A stretch of DNA of 64,000 bases. Origin: Tritrichomonas musculus. Its lineage: Eukaryota > Parabasalia > Tritrichomonadida > Tritrichomonadidae. A program made the translations under genes and the position numbers. The stretch is taken from contig JAPFFF010000011.1 in assembly GCA_039105265.1 (NCBI GenBank), positions 4,402,001 to 4,466,000 of the forward strand. The letters run 5' to 3'. Positions within the stretch are counted from its first letter, which is position 1. Each line of letters begins with the position of its first letter. Below, in pieces: positions 1-10,261 of the stretch. The notes beneath the pieces were generated by a model. It searched no databases, was not told the origin of the DNA, and saw nothing but the letters and a program-made list of their open reading frames with translations.

Positions 1-2188
1 TGGCAATAAAAGCTTGCATATTTCCACATATCAAAATGGTTTTCATCAATACGACAACCAGGGATTTTATCAATGTTTGAATTAAATAATTTATAATCTT
101 CAGCTGTCCAAATTTTAGCTTCTAATAATCCGGCTTCATTAATTGAGCCTATATTTGATTTAAGCCTTTCGAGCGTGTAATACTTATATGGGAATATTTC
201 TTTTTGAATATTTGGGATGTTGAACATTTGAGGAAGCTGTGATAACTTGCATGATAATATAGGTAATGTATCTTTAAAATGTAATGCCTTTATATTTTAT
301 ATCATCTTTTTGTTTTACCTTTATATTTTATATCATCTTTCATTGTTTTACCTTTATATTTTATATCAGCTTTCATTGTTTTCGTTCCTTTAATTATTGA
401 ATTATATAAGCCATATTGTGCTAACATTCTTATATCGTATGCTAAATTATGAAAATATATAACTGCTCCATCTGGTAAATATTCTAATAATTGATTGTTG
501 CAATCTTCACCTCGAAATTCTTTATTAATTTTACCGTTTTGTGATTGAAGAACACACATAAAAGCTTTGTGAATATTCCCTGAAACATCAGCTTCAAAAT
601 CTGCATACCAATATGTAGGGTCGGCTGCTTTAGGGTTATTTTTAACTTTTGGCGGTGCTATTAATTTTGTGCAACTTCCAGGGTCATATTCTAAATTAAT
701 ATTTGATATATCTGTTTCAATTTCATTATAAAATACTGTATTTAATATTCTATATTGTCCAAAAGTAATTGGTTTAAAATATCCTTGTTTGAATAGTTCT
801 CTTACAAGATTTGATGATGTTATATATTGACGTGCTTTTCTCCAATGGTCAGTGTTATATTCTTTATCAAATTTATCATCAGCTAGATTTTTATTAATAT
901 TTTTAATGTAATAATTGCTAAATGGTGTTTTCTCTTCGATGAAATAATGATTCTCGAATATGTTGAATGTATGAGTATGTTGTGGTTCAGCATCTTTAAA
1001 TCCCATATATGATTTACTATTTTTATTTTCACGTGAGCGAACTGTTTGCTTTTTGCATTTTGCAGATTCATTAATATATGATAACTTAATTTTAATCTTA
1101 AATTCTTCACATAATTTATTAATTGATGATTGTGATAAGTACCTGTTATTAATTCTTAAACGAATTTTATTTAACTCATCATCTGCATAACTTCCTGTTT
1201 GTTTAAGTGCATATATAAAACAGCAATCATTTAATTCTTCTCTTTGGATGCCTTTATCATTTAATAATGAATCGAATATTTGTAATCGTTTAAGATAATC
1301 AATTATTTTTATTGGTACTTTATCAGTTGTGAGATATTGAAAGAATGAACCACCAACATCATTATTACCTTTATATTTATTAAATTTACTAAATGCAATT
1401 GCTGAAAATAATGACCAAGGAGGTAAATCTTGACCACCTTTTTCATAAAAGTATTCAGCCGGTTTTTTGTCAATATTGAATATAAAGTTTTCTTCAGTGA
1501 AATTATTCATTAGTTTATTATAATTTTCAGGGTTTAATTGTTTTGTATACCAATGACCATTAACTTTATAATGTAATTTATATTTCTCAATAATTGGTAA
1601 TGTTGAGATATTTTCATTAAAGAAATTTAGAAGTAATGGAAATATTTTTTTCCTACCATAATTATTTAATCGTTCAAAATCGATTTCCCAATTTGTAGGA
1701 GTTCGTTCTAAATTCTCCATTATTTCTTTTATTATTTGATCTTGTTCTTCATTATTTCGTTTCCATTTGTTATAATCATTAACTTCTTTAATGCGCTGTT
1801 GTTTAAATTTTGTTTTTAATTGTTTTCGTTTGAAATCATATAATTTATCTGGTATTTGCTTATATTTATTTTTAATATTTTTGAATAGTTCATCATCGGC
1901 TCTTTTTTGTTCTCTATTCTTATATTCATCAGTATCAATATATCGTTGTAATGGTTGTGGTGATGGAATATTTAAACCTTTAGCGAACCAATACATAGAA
2001 TCATAATTATTATCACCATCATATCCATTATCAAATAATATTTCTATATTAGTTTCAATTAAGTAATCACGTAAAAGTTTTTCATTTTTGAAATCCTGTT
2101 TTATACTTTCAACAAAGGAAATATCATTATCATTTAATAAAGTTAATAATTCAATTAATTTTTCAGTAGATGAATTTTCAAGTGTCAT
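1..2188 (-). pseudogene. Protein-primed DNA polymerase B region (fossil, partial)
   Basis: This minus-strand coding region is from the replicative polymerase of the left-edge Polinton-like element. The amino-terminal half is long and lysine/asparagine-rich. It includes a Cys-containing stretch (DCCFIYALKQTG) like the cysteine-protease-like domain that precedes many Polinton polymerases. Exonuclease signatures follow: a YADFEAD block (Exo I) and an IYFHNLAYDIRML block (Exo II). Polymerase palm motifs are not in view and would lie beyond the window edge. The start is set at the ATG at 2188; an upstream in-frame TTG is ignored. As part of a virus-like element it is treated as a fossil, and it looks interrupted. 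Confidence 0.6.
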
Positions 2189-2307
2189 TTTTTTATGCAA
2201 GTAAAAAAAATATTTTATAAAAAATATAATGCATAAAATTTTTTGAGTGAAATGTGATATAAAAAATATTTATAAAATATTTTTAATTTTAAAAATATTA
2301 TAATCAT

Positions 2308-2739
2308 TTAATCATATTGTAAAGATTCTTCACATTCAAAATTTAATTCAGCTATATTTTCTAATAATTCATCTTTGTCATTAGTATCAATAGAATTATT
2401 ACTATTAATTATATCATAGAATGCTGATAATATATTTTGATATCGTTGAGCATCTTCAATTATTATACTCATGATATCGTCATTATTATAATGATTTATT
2501 ACCATAGATTTCCATTCAGCACATTTATTATTTATAATAATATTCAATTCATCTAATATATGTTTATATTCTGTATAAGCTTCATAAAACGACGTAGTCG
2601 CGGGACCTAGAGGTCCTAGGACGGAGTCCCGGGAACCATCAGTTCCTTCATATATGATAGGTTCGTTTTCATTATTGTTTATGATAAGTTCGTTTTCATT
2701 AATAAAAAACTCGGTTGTATTGAAATGTGGGATTGGCAT
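2308..2739 (-). CDS. Small Polinton-associated protein of unknown function
   Basis: A 143-residue acidic, asparagine-rich protein lies just upstream of the polymerase region on the same strand. Its carboxy half (AEWKSMVINHYNNDD and following) aligns by eye with the product of 27229-27531 in the large Polinton (PQWKSLAFDYHNDDD), and the two genes occupy the same place at the element end. A GC-rich palindromic stretch at about 2592-2632 codes for a Gly/Pro/Ser-rich segment absent from the other protein, and looks like an inserted palindromic module. No enzymatic motif is visible and the function is unknown. Confidence 0.55.
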   Translation of the reverse strand: MPIPHFNTTEFFINENELIINNNENEPIIYEGTDGSRDSVLGPLGPATTSFYEAYTEYKHILDELNIIINNKCAEWKSMVINHYNNDDIMSIIIEDAQRYQNILSAFYDIINSNNSIDTNDKDELLENIAELNFECEESLQYD

Positions 2740-2847
2740 TTTTCTTATGTCTATTTTATATGTGATAAAAAATTAAATATATAAAAATAAATCACATAAA
2801 AAATTTTATTGAAATGTGATATAAAAATAGTTATAAAATATTTTCTT

Positions 2848-2935
2848 TTTTGGAGAACGTTTATTTATAAAATTTTTTTGGAGAACGTTTATTTATAAAA
2901 TTTTTTTGGAGAACGTTTATTTATAAAATATTTTT
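2848..2935. repeat. Three tandem copies of a ~29-bp repeat
   Basis: The unit contains tggagaacgtttatttat and is repeated three times with thymine/adenine runs between copies. It lies between the last gene of the left-edge Polinton-like element and a second repeat block, so it is probably part of that element's terminal region. Confidence 0.8.
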
Positions 2936-2954
2936 TTCGAAAAAATTTTTATAA

Positions 2955-3205
2955 AATTTTTGTTATCTGCGGAATATGCGGACGGTTATTATTAATTTCA
3001 ATGTTCCGCAGCGGTTAGCAGATTCTAATTTATATATAACGGTTATTTGCGGAATCTGCGGACGGTTATTAAAAATTAATTCGTTATTTGCGGAATCTGC
3101 GGACGGTTATTAAAGATTAATTCGTTATTTGCGGAATCTGCGGACGGTTATTAAAGATTAATTCGTTATTTGCGGAATCTGCGGACGGTTATTAAAATTT
3201 TTTAA
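2955..3205. repeat. Tandem ~41-bp repeats with core gcggaatctgcggacggtta
   Basis: About four regular copies of a ~41-bp unit, plus more diverged copies, share the core gcggaatctgcggacggtta followed by an AT-rich spacer (ttaaagattaattcg). It is a GC-richer island in AT-rich DNA. Position next to the Polinton-like genes suggests a subterminal or terminal repeat of that element. The space from 3206 to 3470 holds no recognisable gene and should contain the promoter of the fucosidase gene. Confidence 0.75.
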
Positions 3206-3470
3206 AAATTATTTTCGGTTTGCATTTATGCATTCGCTTTTATGCATTAGTATAAATTATAATGTATAAATGTAATTTGTGAGCAATTATTGGTTTAGGA
3301 GGTCATTTTTACCATTAAATTTTGTGTTATGCTTGATAAATGAAATTGTAAGTCGGCATTTGTAAGGGCTCGGTGATTTTGTTAAAAGTCAGGGTTTTTG
3401 ACCGAAGGTCTAAAATCATGACTTTTATATACTAACTTTCTTTTCTTTCTAAAATGATAAGCAAAAATTA

Positions 3471-5984
3471 ATGGTTAATTTTGAAACGTTATTTGGTCAT
3501 TCAATGCTATTTCTATCTATTTTAGCATCTTTCTCTATTTCTATGTTCAAAAACGATAATCCTTTACGCATATGGTATGACCTTCCAGCGTCTAAAATAC
3601 CGTTACTTACAAATTCTCAAGAAGGTTCAAGTAATTCAGTAAATCATGACATATGGCAACAAAGCACTCTTCCAATTGGTAATGGCATTATAGGAGCGAA
3701 TGTTTTTGGCGAAATTCGAAATGAAATTTTAACTTTCAATGAAATAACGCTTTGGGAAGGTGGTCCATCTAAAAATCGACCAAATTATAATGGCGGAAAT
3801 CTCATTAATAAAGGTCAAAATGGAACAGTATTTCGTCGAATACAACAACTTTTTGCCGAAGGCAAAGATGATGAAGCCATATCGCTTAGTGAGAAAGAAC
3901 TTTTAGGAGAGCATGAAGGAACAGGTCAATACATTGGCCTAGGAGAAATTCATCTAGATTTTGATCTAGAAGAAGACAAAGTCACCAATTATATACGATA
4001 TCTCGACCTAGATCAATCGATAACATATGTTCAATATGATTATAATCAATCTACTCTAACGCGCGAATATTTTGTTAGCAATCCGGACAACGTATTAGTT
4101 ATTCATATCAATGCTAGTAGTGGCACCATACCGACCTTTACCGTAACATTTGATGCGACATGCAAATCTACCAAGACAGTTATGTCACAGGACGATACCA
4201 TTCAATTTTCAGGAGAGCTTACAGACAACCAAATGATTTTCTCAGCCAGATTGGTTGCCGCCTGTCCATCCGGCACCATAAAATCGATTGAAAACGGAAA
4301 ACTGCAAATTTCTGAATGCAAAGGAGACGTTTATATTTATATAACCGCCACAACCGACTACAAGAATGAGCATCCGACGTACCGAACTGGTGAATCCATT
4401 ACCGCGGTTAACGAGCGAGTTTTTAACACAGTTAACCAAGCCCGATTGAAAAAGTTTGAATCACTAAAAAACGGCCACATAACCGACTACAGAAAATATT
4501 TTTCACGGGTGAATTTGAGCCTGAATGACGAAGCATCCAAGTATCCAACTAACGTTCTTCTTTCCAAGTACAAGGGAGGCGACATAGAAGAGAAGCAGAA
4601 GCGGAACCTCGAAGTTTTACTTTTTCAATTTGGCCGTTATTTAATGATCAGTTCATCTAGAGAAAGCGGCCCTCTCCCGCCCAATCTGCAAGGCCTGTGG
4701 AACGACCTTGTAGAGGACGTGATATGGCAGAGCGACTACCACCTTAACATCAACCTCCAGATGAACTACTGGCCGAACTACGTCACAAACATGCACGAAC
4801 TGGCGCTTCCTTTGATTGACTATGTCGAAAGTTTGAGAGTGCCCGGCCATTTAACCGCACAAATATATTGTGGAGTCAACGATAGCAACGGTTTCTTCGC
4901 ACATCCAGTTTCAACGCCTTTCGGACGAACAGCGCCTGGCTGGGAGTTTCTGTGGGGCTGGTCGCCATCAGCTATTTTGTGGATTCTTCAGAACGTCTTT
5001 GATTACTTCCTGTTCACGCGCGATGTGTCTGTTCTTCGTGAGAGAATCTATCCGATGCTGAAGGAGGAAGCGCTGATGTATGAGAACCTCCTTGTTTTCG
5101 ATGAGAAAAATGAGAGACTCGTCTTTTCGCCAGCTCAGTCGCCCGAGCAAGGGACAGCCGGCCACGGGAACGCGTACGAGCAAGAGCTTGTCTGGCAGCA
5201 CTACAACAACACGATAAGGGCCGCTGAAATTCTCAAAGTTGACGGTGATCTTCTCAAAAAGTGGAGAGATCTTCTGAAAAAGTTGAGGCCAATTGAAATT
5301 GGCCAGTCTGGTCAAATTAAGGAGTGGTACACCGAGACGACGCTGGGCTCAATGGGCGAGAAAAACCATCGTCACATGTCTCACCTTCTCGCGCTCTATC
5401 CGGGCGACATGGTCAGCATTGAGACGAAAGAATGGCTTGATGCGGCTATCGTCTCTCTGGTCGACCGAGGAGACCTGTCAACAGGCTGGGCAATGGCGCA
5501 GCGAATAAATAGCTGGGCGAGAACAGGCGATGGAAATCACGCATACAAAGTATTGAATCTTCTCGTGTGCAACCGAATTTTCCCAAATTTGTGGGACTTT
5601 CATCCGCCTCTCATTTACCAGATTGACGGCAATTTTGGCCTCACAGCTGGAATGGCTGAAATGCTGATTCAATCGAACCTTGGTTACATAAACTTGCTGC
5701 CAGCGCTGCCTGACGAGTGGAGCTCTGGAAAGTTCAGTGGATTAGTCGCAAGAGGAAACGTCGTTGTCGACGTCGAGTGGAATGATAAAAGGGCGGTTTT
5801 GGTTATTTTAAGGCCAAAGTTTTCTGGTGATCTGATCGTTGAATGTAAGGGAATCACTGAAGCTCTCGTGCGCAATAAGAATGGTGAAAAGGTTGAGTTC
5901 TCCGTCGTTGGTGATAATAGAATCGTTTTTGATGGTGTTGCTGATGAGGTTTATACAATCTCTCAGTTTGAAAAAGGAAAATAA
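3471..5984 (+). CDS. GH95-family alpha-L-fucosidase
   Basis: An 837-residue glycoside hydrolase of family 95, predicted to release L-fucose (typically alpha-1,2-linked) from host glycans such as mucins. The amino-terminal beta-sandwich opens with [14 protein letters not shown] and [11 protein letters not shown], hallmark GH95 blocks. The (alpha/alpha)6 barrel carries [14 protein letters not shown] (Asn426 and Asn428), SPAQSPEQG (Glu559) and QIDGNFG (Asp719). These correspond to the Asn pair, acid Glu and Asp of characterised GH95 enzymes. A hydrophobic stretch near residues 11-24 ([16 protein letters not shown]) could be a secretion signal. Length is normal for the catalytic domains. The 5' third is AT-rich and the 3' half much GC-richer than its surroundings, which suggests a bacterial gene only partly adapted to this genome. 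A 590-bp internal segment recurs at 17845-18434. Confidence 0.92.
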   Translation: MVNFETLFGHSMLFLSILASFSISMFKNDNPLRIWYDLPASKIPLLTNSQEGSSNSVNHDIWQQSTLPIGNGIIGANVFGEIRNEILTFNEITLWEGGPSKNRPNYNGGNLINKGQNGTVFRRIQQLFAEGKDDEAISLSEKELLGEHEGTGQYIGLGEIHLDFDLEEDKVTNYIRYLDLDQSITYVQYDYNQSTLTREYFVSNPDNVLVIHINASSGTIPTFTVTFDATCKSTKTVMSQDDTIQFSGELTDNQMIFSARLVAACPSGTIKSIENGKLQISECKGDVYIYITATTDYKNEHPTYRTGESITAVNERVFNTVNQARLKKFESLKNGHITDYRKYFSRVNLSLNDEASKYPTNVLLSKYKGGDIEEKQKRNLEVLLFQFGRYLMISSSRESGPLPPNLQGLWNDLVEDVIWQSDYHLNINLQMNYWPNYVTNMHELALPLIDYVESLRVPGHLTAQIYCGVNDSNGFFAHPVSTPFGRTAPGWEFLWGWSPSAILWILQNVFDYFLFTRDVSVLRERIYPMLKEEALMYENLLVFDEKNERLVFSPAQSPEQGTAGHGNAYEQELVWQHYNNTIRAAEILKVDGDLLKKWRDLLKKLRPIEIGQSGQIKEWYTETTLGSMGEKNHRHMSHLLALYPGDMVSIETKEWLDAAIVSLVDRGDLSTGWAMAQRINSWARTGDGNHAYKVLNLLVCNRIFPNLWDFHPPLIYQIDGNFGLTAGMAEMLIQSNLGYINLLPALPDEWSSGKFSGLVARGNVVVDVEWNDKRAVLVILRPKFSGDLIVECKGITEALVRNKNGEKVEFSVVGDNRIVFDGVADEVYTISQFEKGK

Positions 5985-6316
5985 AAGTGATTAAATGGTT
6001 TAATTAAGAATATTATTTAACATATTGATGTATTTCATTTTTTTGTCTTTGTATTAAAAAAGATATTTATAGGTAGAAATTATAGGGAAATGCGAGCAAA
6101 CATGGCAAAGGTTTTGTGAAAATAGATATAACTGAAGCATGTTTTTTGATATATTTATTTAAAAAGCAGAAATGATAAGCAGCTATTGTTTTCCATCTGT
6201 AAGCTGTATTCCGTAAAAATTTTATCCCGATGATGAAATTGAAATTGCCAATCTGAAATTTAAAAGGTGAAATCTCTGCAGAAGATCTCAAAATTTAGGT
6301 TCCTAACAAAATAATG
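5985..6316. other. AT-rich spacer after the fucosidase gene
   Basis: About 330 bases between the GH95 stop codon and the left edge of the inverted-duplication arm. No coding potential, RNA gene or repeat is recognisable. Confidence 0.5.
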
Positions 6317-6445
6317 TTCCATATTTTAAGTTTCCAATTTTGAAAGAAATAAAAACAGAAAAGAGGAAGAGTGATATAAAAACTTTTTAAAATTGAATCT
6401 TATCAATTTTTTTGGCATCCCTTTTATTTGTATTCATTTTCTTTT

Positions 6446-6985
6446 AAAGATGTCATATGGAAACTTTTTAGAATACCAATTAAAGATGCCATATGGAATT
6501 TTTTTAGAATACCAATTAAAGATGCCATATGGAAACTTTTTAGAATACCAATTAAAGATGCCATATGGAAACTTTTTAGAATACCAATTAAAGATGCCAT
6601 ATGGAAACTTTTTAGAATACCAATTAAAGATGCCATATGGAAACTTTTTAGAATACCAATTAAAGATGCCATATGAAAACTTTTTAGAATACCAATTAAA
6701 GATGCCATATGAAAATTTTTTAGAATACCAATTAAAGATGCCATATGAAAATTTTTTAGAATACCAATTAAAGATGCCATATGGAATTTTTTTAGAATAC
6801 CAATTAAAGATGCCATATGAAAATTTTTTAGAATACCAATTAAAGATGCCATATGGAAACTTTTTAGAATACCAATTAAAGATGCCATATGGAAACTTTT
6901 TAGAATACCAATTAAAGATGCCATATGGAAACTTTTTAGAATACCAATTAAAGATGCCATATGGAAACTTTTTGAATAATTTTTT
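6446..6985 (+). repeat. 36-bp tandem repeat, about 15 copies
   Basis: The unit is roughly aaagatgccatatggaaact plus ttttagaataccaatt, repeated about 15 times with few substitutions. The period is divisible by three and has no stop in several frames, so long but meaningless open frames arise on both strands. The matching place in the right arm (about 14247-14300) holds only one to two units, so the array expanded or contracted after the duplication. Confidence 0.92.
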
Positions 6986-7146
6986 TTTTAACTAAAAAAA
7001 TTCTGTAGATTGAAATTTCAGTTGATAGATGTGTTTAATTTTTTTTTCTGATTAAATGCGAAAGTATCATTGAGTTTTAATATAAATACAAATATATTTG
7101 AAAGAAAAGATTAAAAATAAACATTATTTTAATATTTTTTAAAGAG

Positions 7147-7232
7147 GTTGAAAATCATTTGGTGTTTCAGTTAATAATTTCCCAGTGACGACGCATCTTG
7201 GATGTTCACTTGAAACAACTAATTGTCTTAAC
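7147..7232 (-). pseudogene. 3' remnant of the UBL-VWA-UBC-U-box gene
   Basis: The reverse complement matches the last ~28 codons of the gene ending at 14071, including the U-box tail and stop region, and the homology continues into its 3' flank. The rest of the gene is missing from this arm. It is a leftover from the inverted duplication and cannot encode a functional protein. Confidence 0.8.
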
Positions 7233-7474
7233 AATGTTTAAATGAATAAATCAATGAATTATATCTTTCTTTTTACTTAAATAATCGGTTAAAATATAAA
7301 GAAATATACAGCTATTTTATTCTTTAAATATGTTTTTTTTTAAAAAAAAAAAAAATGAAAATATAATAAGATAGATTTATTTTAAAATAAAAAAAAAATA
7401 GAAAACGGTCACTTAAGGTTTTGTATTGAAATAATGGAAAACAGTCACCATAAATTAAATTCAAAGTAATATAA

Positions 7475-8200
7475 ATGGAAGCTGAATTAAATAACCAAAA
7501 AGAAGAAATCGAATGTCCTATTTGTTTGAATACATATCTTATTGAAGATATGGCAAAATGTTCAAATGGTCATCATATTTGTCATGATTGCATTATCTCT
7601 CAAATAGAAGTAGGAATTGAAAGGCAAGAACTTAGAGACAGGTGTCCAATTGAAGGTTGTAATTGTAAATATTCTGTTTCAGAACTTGATAAATTTTTAC
7701 CTAAAGAAGATATTGAAAAATTTGATGAAATCGAAGCATACCTCGCAGTTACAATTTCAAATATCCCAGACTTGAGAAAGTGTTCTACATGTGGCTACGT
7801 TGGATTTTGTGAAGATGAAAACTGTCCAATGATTTGTCCAAAGTGTAATGACAAAACATGTAAAAAATGCAAGAAGAAATATCATGCGAATAGAACATGC
7901 CAGGAGGCTGATATAAATCCTTGGAGATTTGTTGAAGTAATGATGTCAGAATCAGTAATAAGAATCTGTCCAAAATGCAATCTGCATGTGATAAAAGATG
8001 GAGGAGACATTCATATTTCATGCCCGAGGTGTAGAACTGAATTTTGCTATTTATGTGGTCAGGATATTACAGGAAAAGCGTGTAGTCACTTTGGTGAAGC
8101 ACCAAAATGCAAACAAAGCATGGGTGATAACGATTATTTTGAAAGTCAAATCAAAAAAGCTCGAGAAGAAGGAATTAAAAAATATGAAATCCCTTTATAA
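7475..8200 (+). CDS. RBR-type ubiquitin ligase-like protein, catalytic cysteine lost
   Basis: A 241-residue protein with RING1 (ECPICLNTYL, then C/H ligands to ~residue 60), a central Cys-rich IBR region (CSTCGYVGFCEDENC to CKKCKKKYH) and a RING2-like block (CPKCNLHVIKDGG to FCYLCG). RBR ligases pass ubiquitin through a cysteine in RING2, in a GGC-x-H context. The inverted copy at 10262-10990 has GGCNHMTC there, but this copy reads GGDIHISC, so Cys178 is replaced by Asp. The frame is otherwise intact and the two proteins are nearly identical. This copy is therefore probably a non-transferring paralogue: a decoy, a binding-only protein, or an early pseudogene. The upstream ~80 bp are shared with the other copy. 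Confidence 0.85.
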   Translation: MEAELNNQKEEIECPICLNTYLIEDMAKCSNGHHICHDCIISQIEVGIERQELRDRCPIEGCNCKYSVSELDKFLPKEDIEKFDEIEAYLAVTISNIPDLRKCSTCGYVGFCEDENCPMICPKCNDKTCKKCKKKYHANRTCQEADINPWRFVEVMMSESVIRICPKCNLHVIKDGGDIHISCPRCRTEFCYLCGQDITGKACSHFGEAPKCKQSMGDNDYFESQIKKAREEGIKKYEIPL

Positions 8201-8501
8201 CTTCAAAAATTTTGAATTATTAAAAAGTGGTAGCTTTATTTCATTTTAATTATTTTTACCATCAAAAAAAATATTTTATTAATCGATGTCATCTGTTATC
8301 AGCAGTTTGACAACAATATCGATAAATAATTATCAAAAAATCAAATCAAAAAAGCTCGTCGATGACCAACACAGTTCATGATTCCAAAAAAAAAGCATTG
8401 TAAAAGATTAATAATGACAATATTTACAAAGAAAATTTTCAGAATTATAAATAAAAGGTGATGATTCAAAATTTTTGTAAACCGTCATATTCAGCAAAAG
8501 T
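8201..8501. other. AT-rich spacer
   Basis: About 300 bases between the left RBR copy and the F5/8C-domain gene. A short echo of the RBR 3' end (tcaaatcaaaaaagctcg) recurs near 8341. A TCATAT/TCAGCA stretch lies 16-20 bp before the next start codon. Nothing else is recognisable. Confidence 0.45.
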
Positions 8502-9893
8502 ATGAAAACTTTTTTAATTTCAGCATCAGGAATAGAAAATATTATCTTGTCGATAAACAATGGAGATGAAAACTTTCAATTTATAATTGGAAAACATGAA
8601 ATAAATATGAATCGAATATATGCTGATTTTATTTCTCCAAGAGTTTCCAAAATGCACAGTTTTGATTCAACAGTAGATTCACTTTGCTTCAATGATTTTA
8701 TTTATAGAACCGAGCAGATAGATACTGTTTTCACCCCAGAATTAATTGAAAACTTCAAACTGATGTCAAAAGGAAAAGCTATTGAAGTTGATGAAAATAT
8801 GGCTCATCAAATCAAAATTCTTTCTGTTCTTCTTGATAATGAAGAAATTTTTAATCAGATGAATCAAATGTTTCCTTTTGAATCAAAAAAAGATAAATTT
8901 AACGATTATTTACAATTTATTGGATTTTTTAATACTAAGAAAAGCAATTTTTTTAAATTTAATAATAATCAATTATTTGATATTATTTCTAGTAATTTCT
9001 TTTCATTCGATGAGAAGAAACTTTTACAGCTTCCCATACCAATTTTATATTCTATCATTTCAAATAAAAATCTTAAAGTATCAAATGTAGATTCACTATT
9101 TGATTTCATTAATACTCTTTTCAAAGGAAAGCAAAATGATGGAGAAACGGATGAAAAGAAATGGGAAATAAAGCAAACCTTATTTTATGAAAAAATTAAT
9201 GTTAATGAATTGAGCGAAAATAAATTCCATGAACTCCTACAAAAAATCGATTCTAATGAAATATCTCGTTTTTTATGGGAAAAACTTAGAAATTGTATGA
9301 AAACACAGTATATAAAAAAGACCAATATTTCAGCTGAAACAAGCATTGAGTATGATAAAAACCCAAATAATCGTTTCAAAGGTATAATATATAAACTTGG
9401 TGAAGGAGATCCAAAAAGTTTAATTGATAAAGGAATTATTGAAATAGCATCGTCATCTGTTCATGATAAATCTAAAATACATCAACCAATTTCAGCAATT
9501 GATTATGAAAATTCTAATTATTTTCATTCATCAATAACAGATAAAGATGCTTGGCTTTGTATTGATTTTAAAAAGCATAAAATTAAACTTTCACAGTATT
9601 CTTTAAAATCAAATGCCACAGTTGGGAAAAATTGGTACAATATTCAAAATTGGTGTATTGAAGGATCAAATGATAAACAAAATTGGATTGTTTTAGATGA
9701 AAGAAAAAATGATAAAAGTCTTGATGATATAAACGCAATGAATACTTTTGATATTGATTATAATTTAAAAACCAACAGTTTTTTTCAATTCATTCGTATT
9801 CGTCAGACAGGTGCTAATTCTTATTCTGAGGGAAATGATTATCGTTTTATTATATCATCTATTGAATTTTTTGGAACTCTTATTAATTCATAA
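8502..9893 (+). CDS. BTB-like / F5-8C (discoidin-like) domain protein
   Basis: A 463-residue protein. The carboxy ~135 residues form a galactose-binding-fold domain of the F5/8 type C class: YFHSSITDKDAWLCIDFKKH, then YSLKSN, WCIEGSNDKQNWIVLDER and FIRIRQTG, the usual order of beta-strands. The amino-terminal ~300 residues are helical and resemble the BTB/BACK-like region found ahead of such domains in large trichomonad families. That part is inferred from overall pattern rather than a clear motif. No signal peptide or membrane segment is visible, so a cytosolic scaffold or substrate-adaptor role is likely. It occupies the unique centre between the arms of the inverted duplication. Confidence 0.75.
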   Translation: MKTFLISASGIENIILSINNGDENFQFIIGKHEINMNRIYADFISPRVSKMHSFDSTVDSLCFNDFIYRTEQIDTVFTPELIENFKLMSKGKAIEVDENMAHQIKILSVLLDNEEIFNQMNQMFPFESKKDKFNDYLQFIGFFNTKKSNFFKFNNNQLFDIISSNFFSFDEKKLLQLPIPILYSIISNKNLKVSNVDSLFDFINTLFKGKQNDGETDEKKWEIKQTLFYEKINVNELSENKFHELLQKIDSNEISRFLWEKLRNCMKTQYIKKTNISAETSIEYDKNPNNRFKGIIYKLGEGDPKSLIDKGIIEIASSSVHDKSKIHQPISAIDYENSNYFHSSITDKDAWLCIDFKKHKIKLSQYSLKSNATVGKNWYNIQNWCIEGSNDKQNWIVLDERKNDKSLDDINAMNTFDIDYNLKTNSFFQFIRIRQTGANSYSEGNDYRFIISSIEFFGTLINS

Positions 9894-10261
9894 ATTCCCC
9901 TTTTCATTCTCTTTTTAATATAAAAATAACTAATGATTATCGAAATTTATGATTCAACTTTTAATTCTAAGAGTTGAATTACAAAATGCTTGACTCTTTT
10001 GGCATGTCTTTTCAAAAAGTTTTGTCTTGAATTTAAAGTCATTTTAAAGTACTTGAAGTGATTATTGCTAATAAAACAATGCTTTTTTTATGATCTAATA
10101 TTATAATAAAACATAGAATTCTTTTGTTGTCAGTTTTTTTCAGAAAAGAAAATTAGTCAGATTTTTTAATTCAAATTTATTATAATCTTTATTCTATAAT
10201 ATATAGATTTATTATTTATAATTTATTTGTTTATTTTATTAATACCATATGAGTTTAGAAA
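9894..10261. other. AT-rich spacer between convergent genes
   Basis: About 370 bases between the F5/8C gene and the 3' end of the right-arm RBR gene. A short inverted pair (gattcaacttttaattctaa / gagttgaatt near 9950-9980) could be a 3'-end hairpin. No gene is recognised. Confidence 0.4.

Larger units (their letters stand above)
1..3235 (-). mobile_element. Polinton/Maverick-like element, AT-rich, partial at window edge
   Basis: The end of a virus-like element continues past the left edge. Parts visible are a protein-primed family B DNA polymerase region on the minus strand, a small gene upstream of it (2308-2739), and two short tandem-repeat blocks outside that gene. The small gene product resembles the first gene of the large Polinton at 27229-27531 (shared WKS, then N-D-D-x-M pattern), which ties the two elements to one broad family. 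Base composition matches the AT-rich host, so this copy is probably older or from a lineage long resident in this genome. The outer boundary near 3235 is an estimate, because only one end is in view. It looks incomplete and interrupted here, with at least one break. Confidence 0.6.
6317..8200. repeat. Left arm of large inverted duplication
   Basis: This arm matches 10262-14440 in reverse complement. From the outside in it contains AT-rich sequence (from ttccatattttaagtttcc), the 36-bp repeat array, a remnant of the 3' end of the 977-residue gene (about 7147-7232, minus strand), and an RBR ligase gene with its upstream region. Relative to the right arm it lacks nearly all of the large gene, with about 160 bp of unmatched AT-rich DNA (7233-7393) in its place. 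The match is close in the retained parts, so duplication was fairly recent and was followed by a large deletion in this arm. Confidence 0.85.

Noticed and set aside
3471-5984. Bacterial contamination as the source of the fucosidase gene
   Set aside because: The gene is flanked on both sides by trichomonad-type DNA, and a recent fragment copy lies 12.8 kb away in the same contig.
6446-6985. Long open frames on both strands over the 36-bp repeats
   Set aside because: They exist in several frames at once because the period is a multiple of three. The right arm lacks the array, so no conserved protein is supported.
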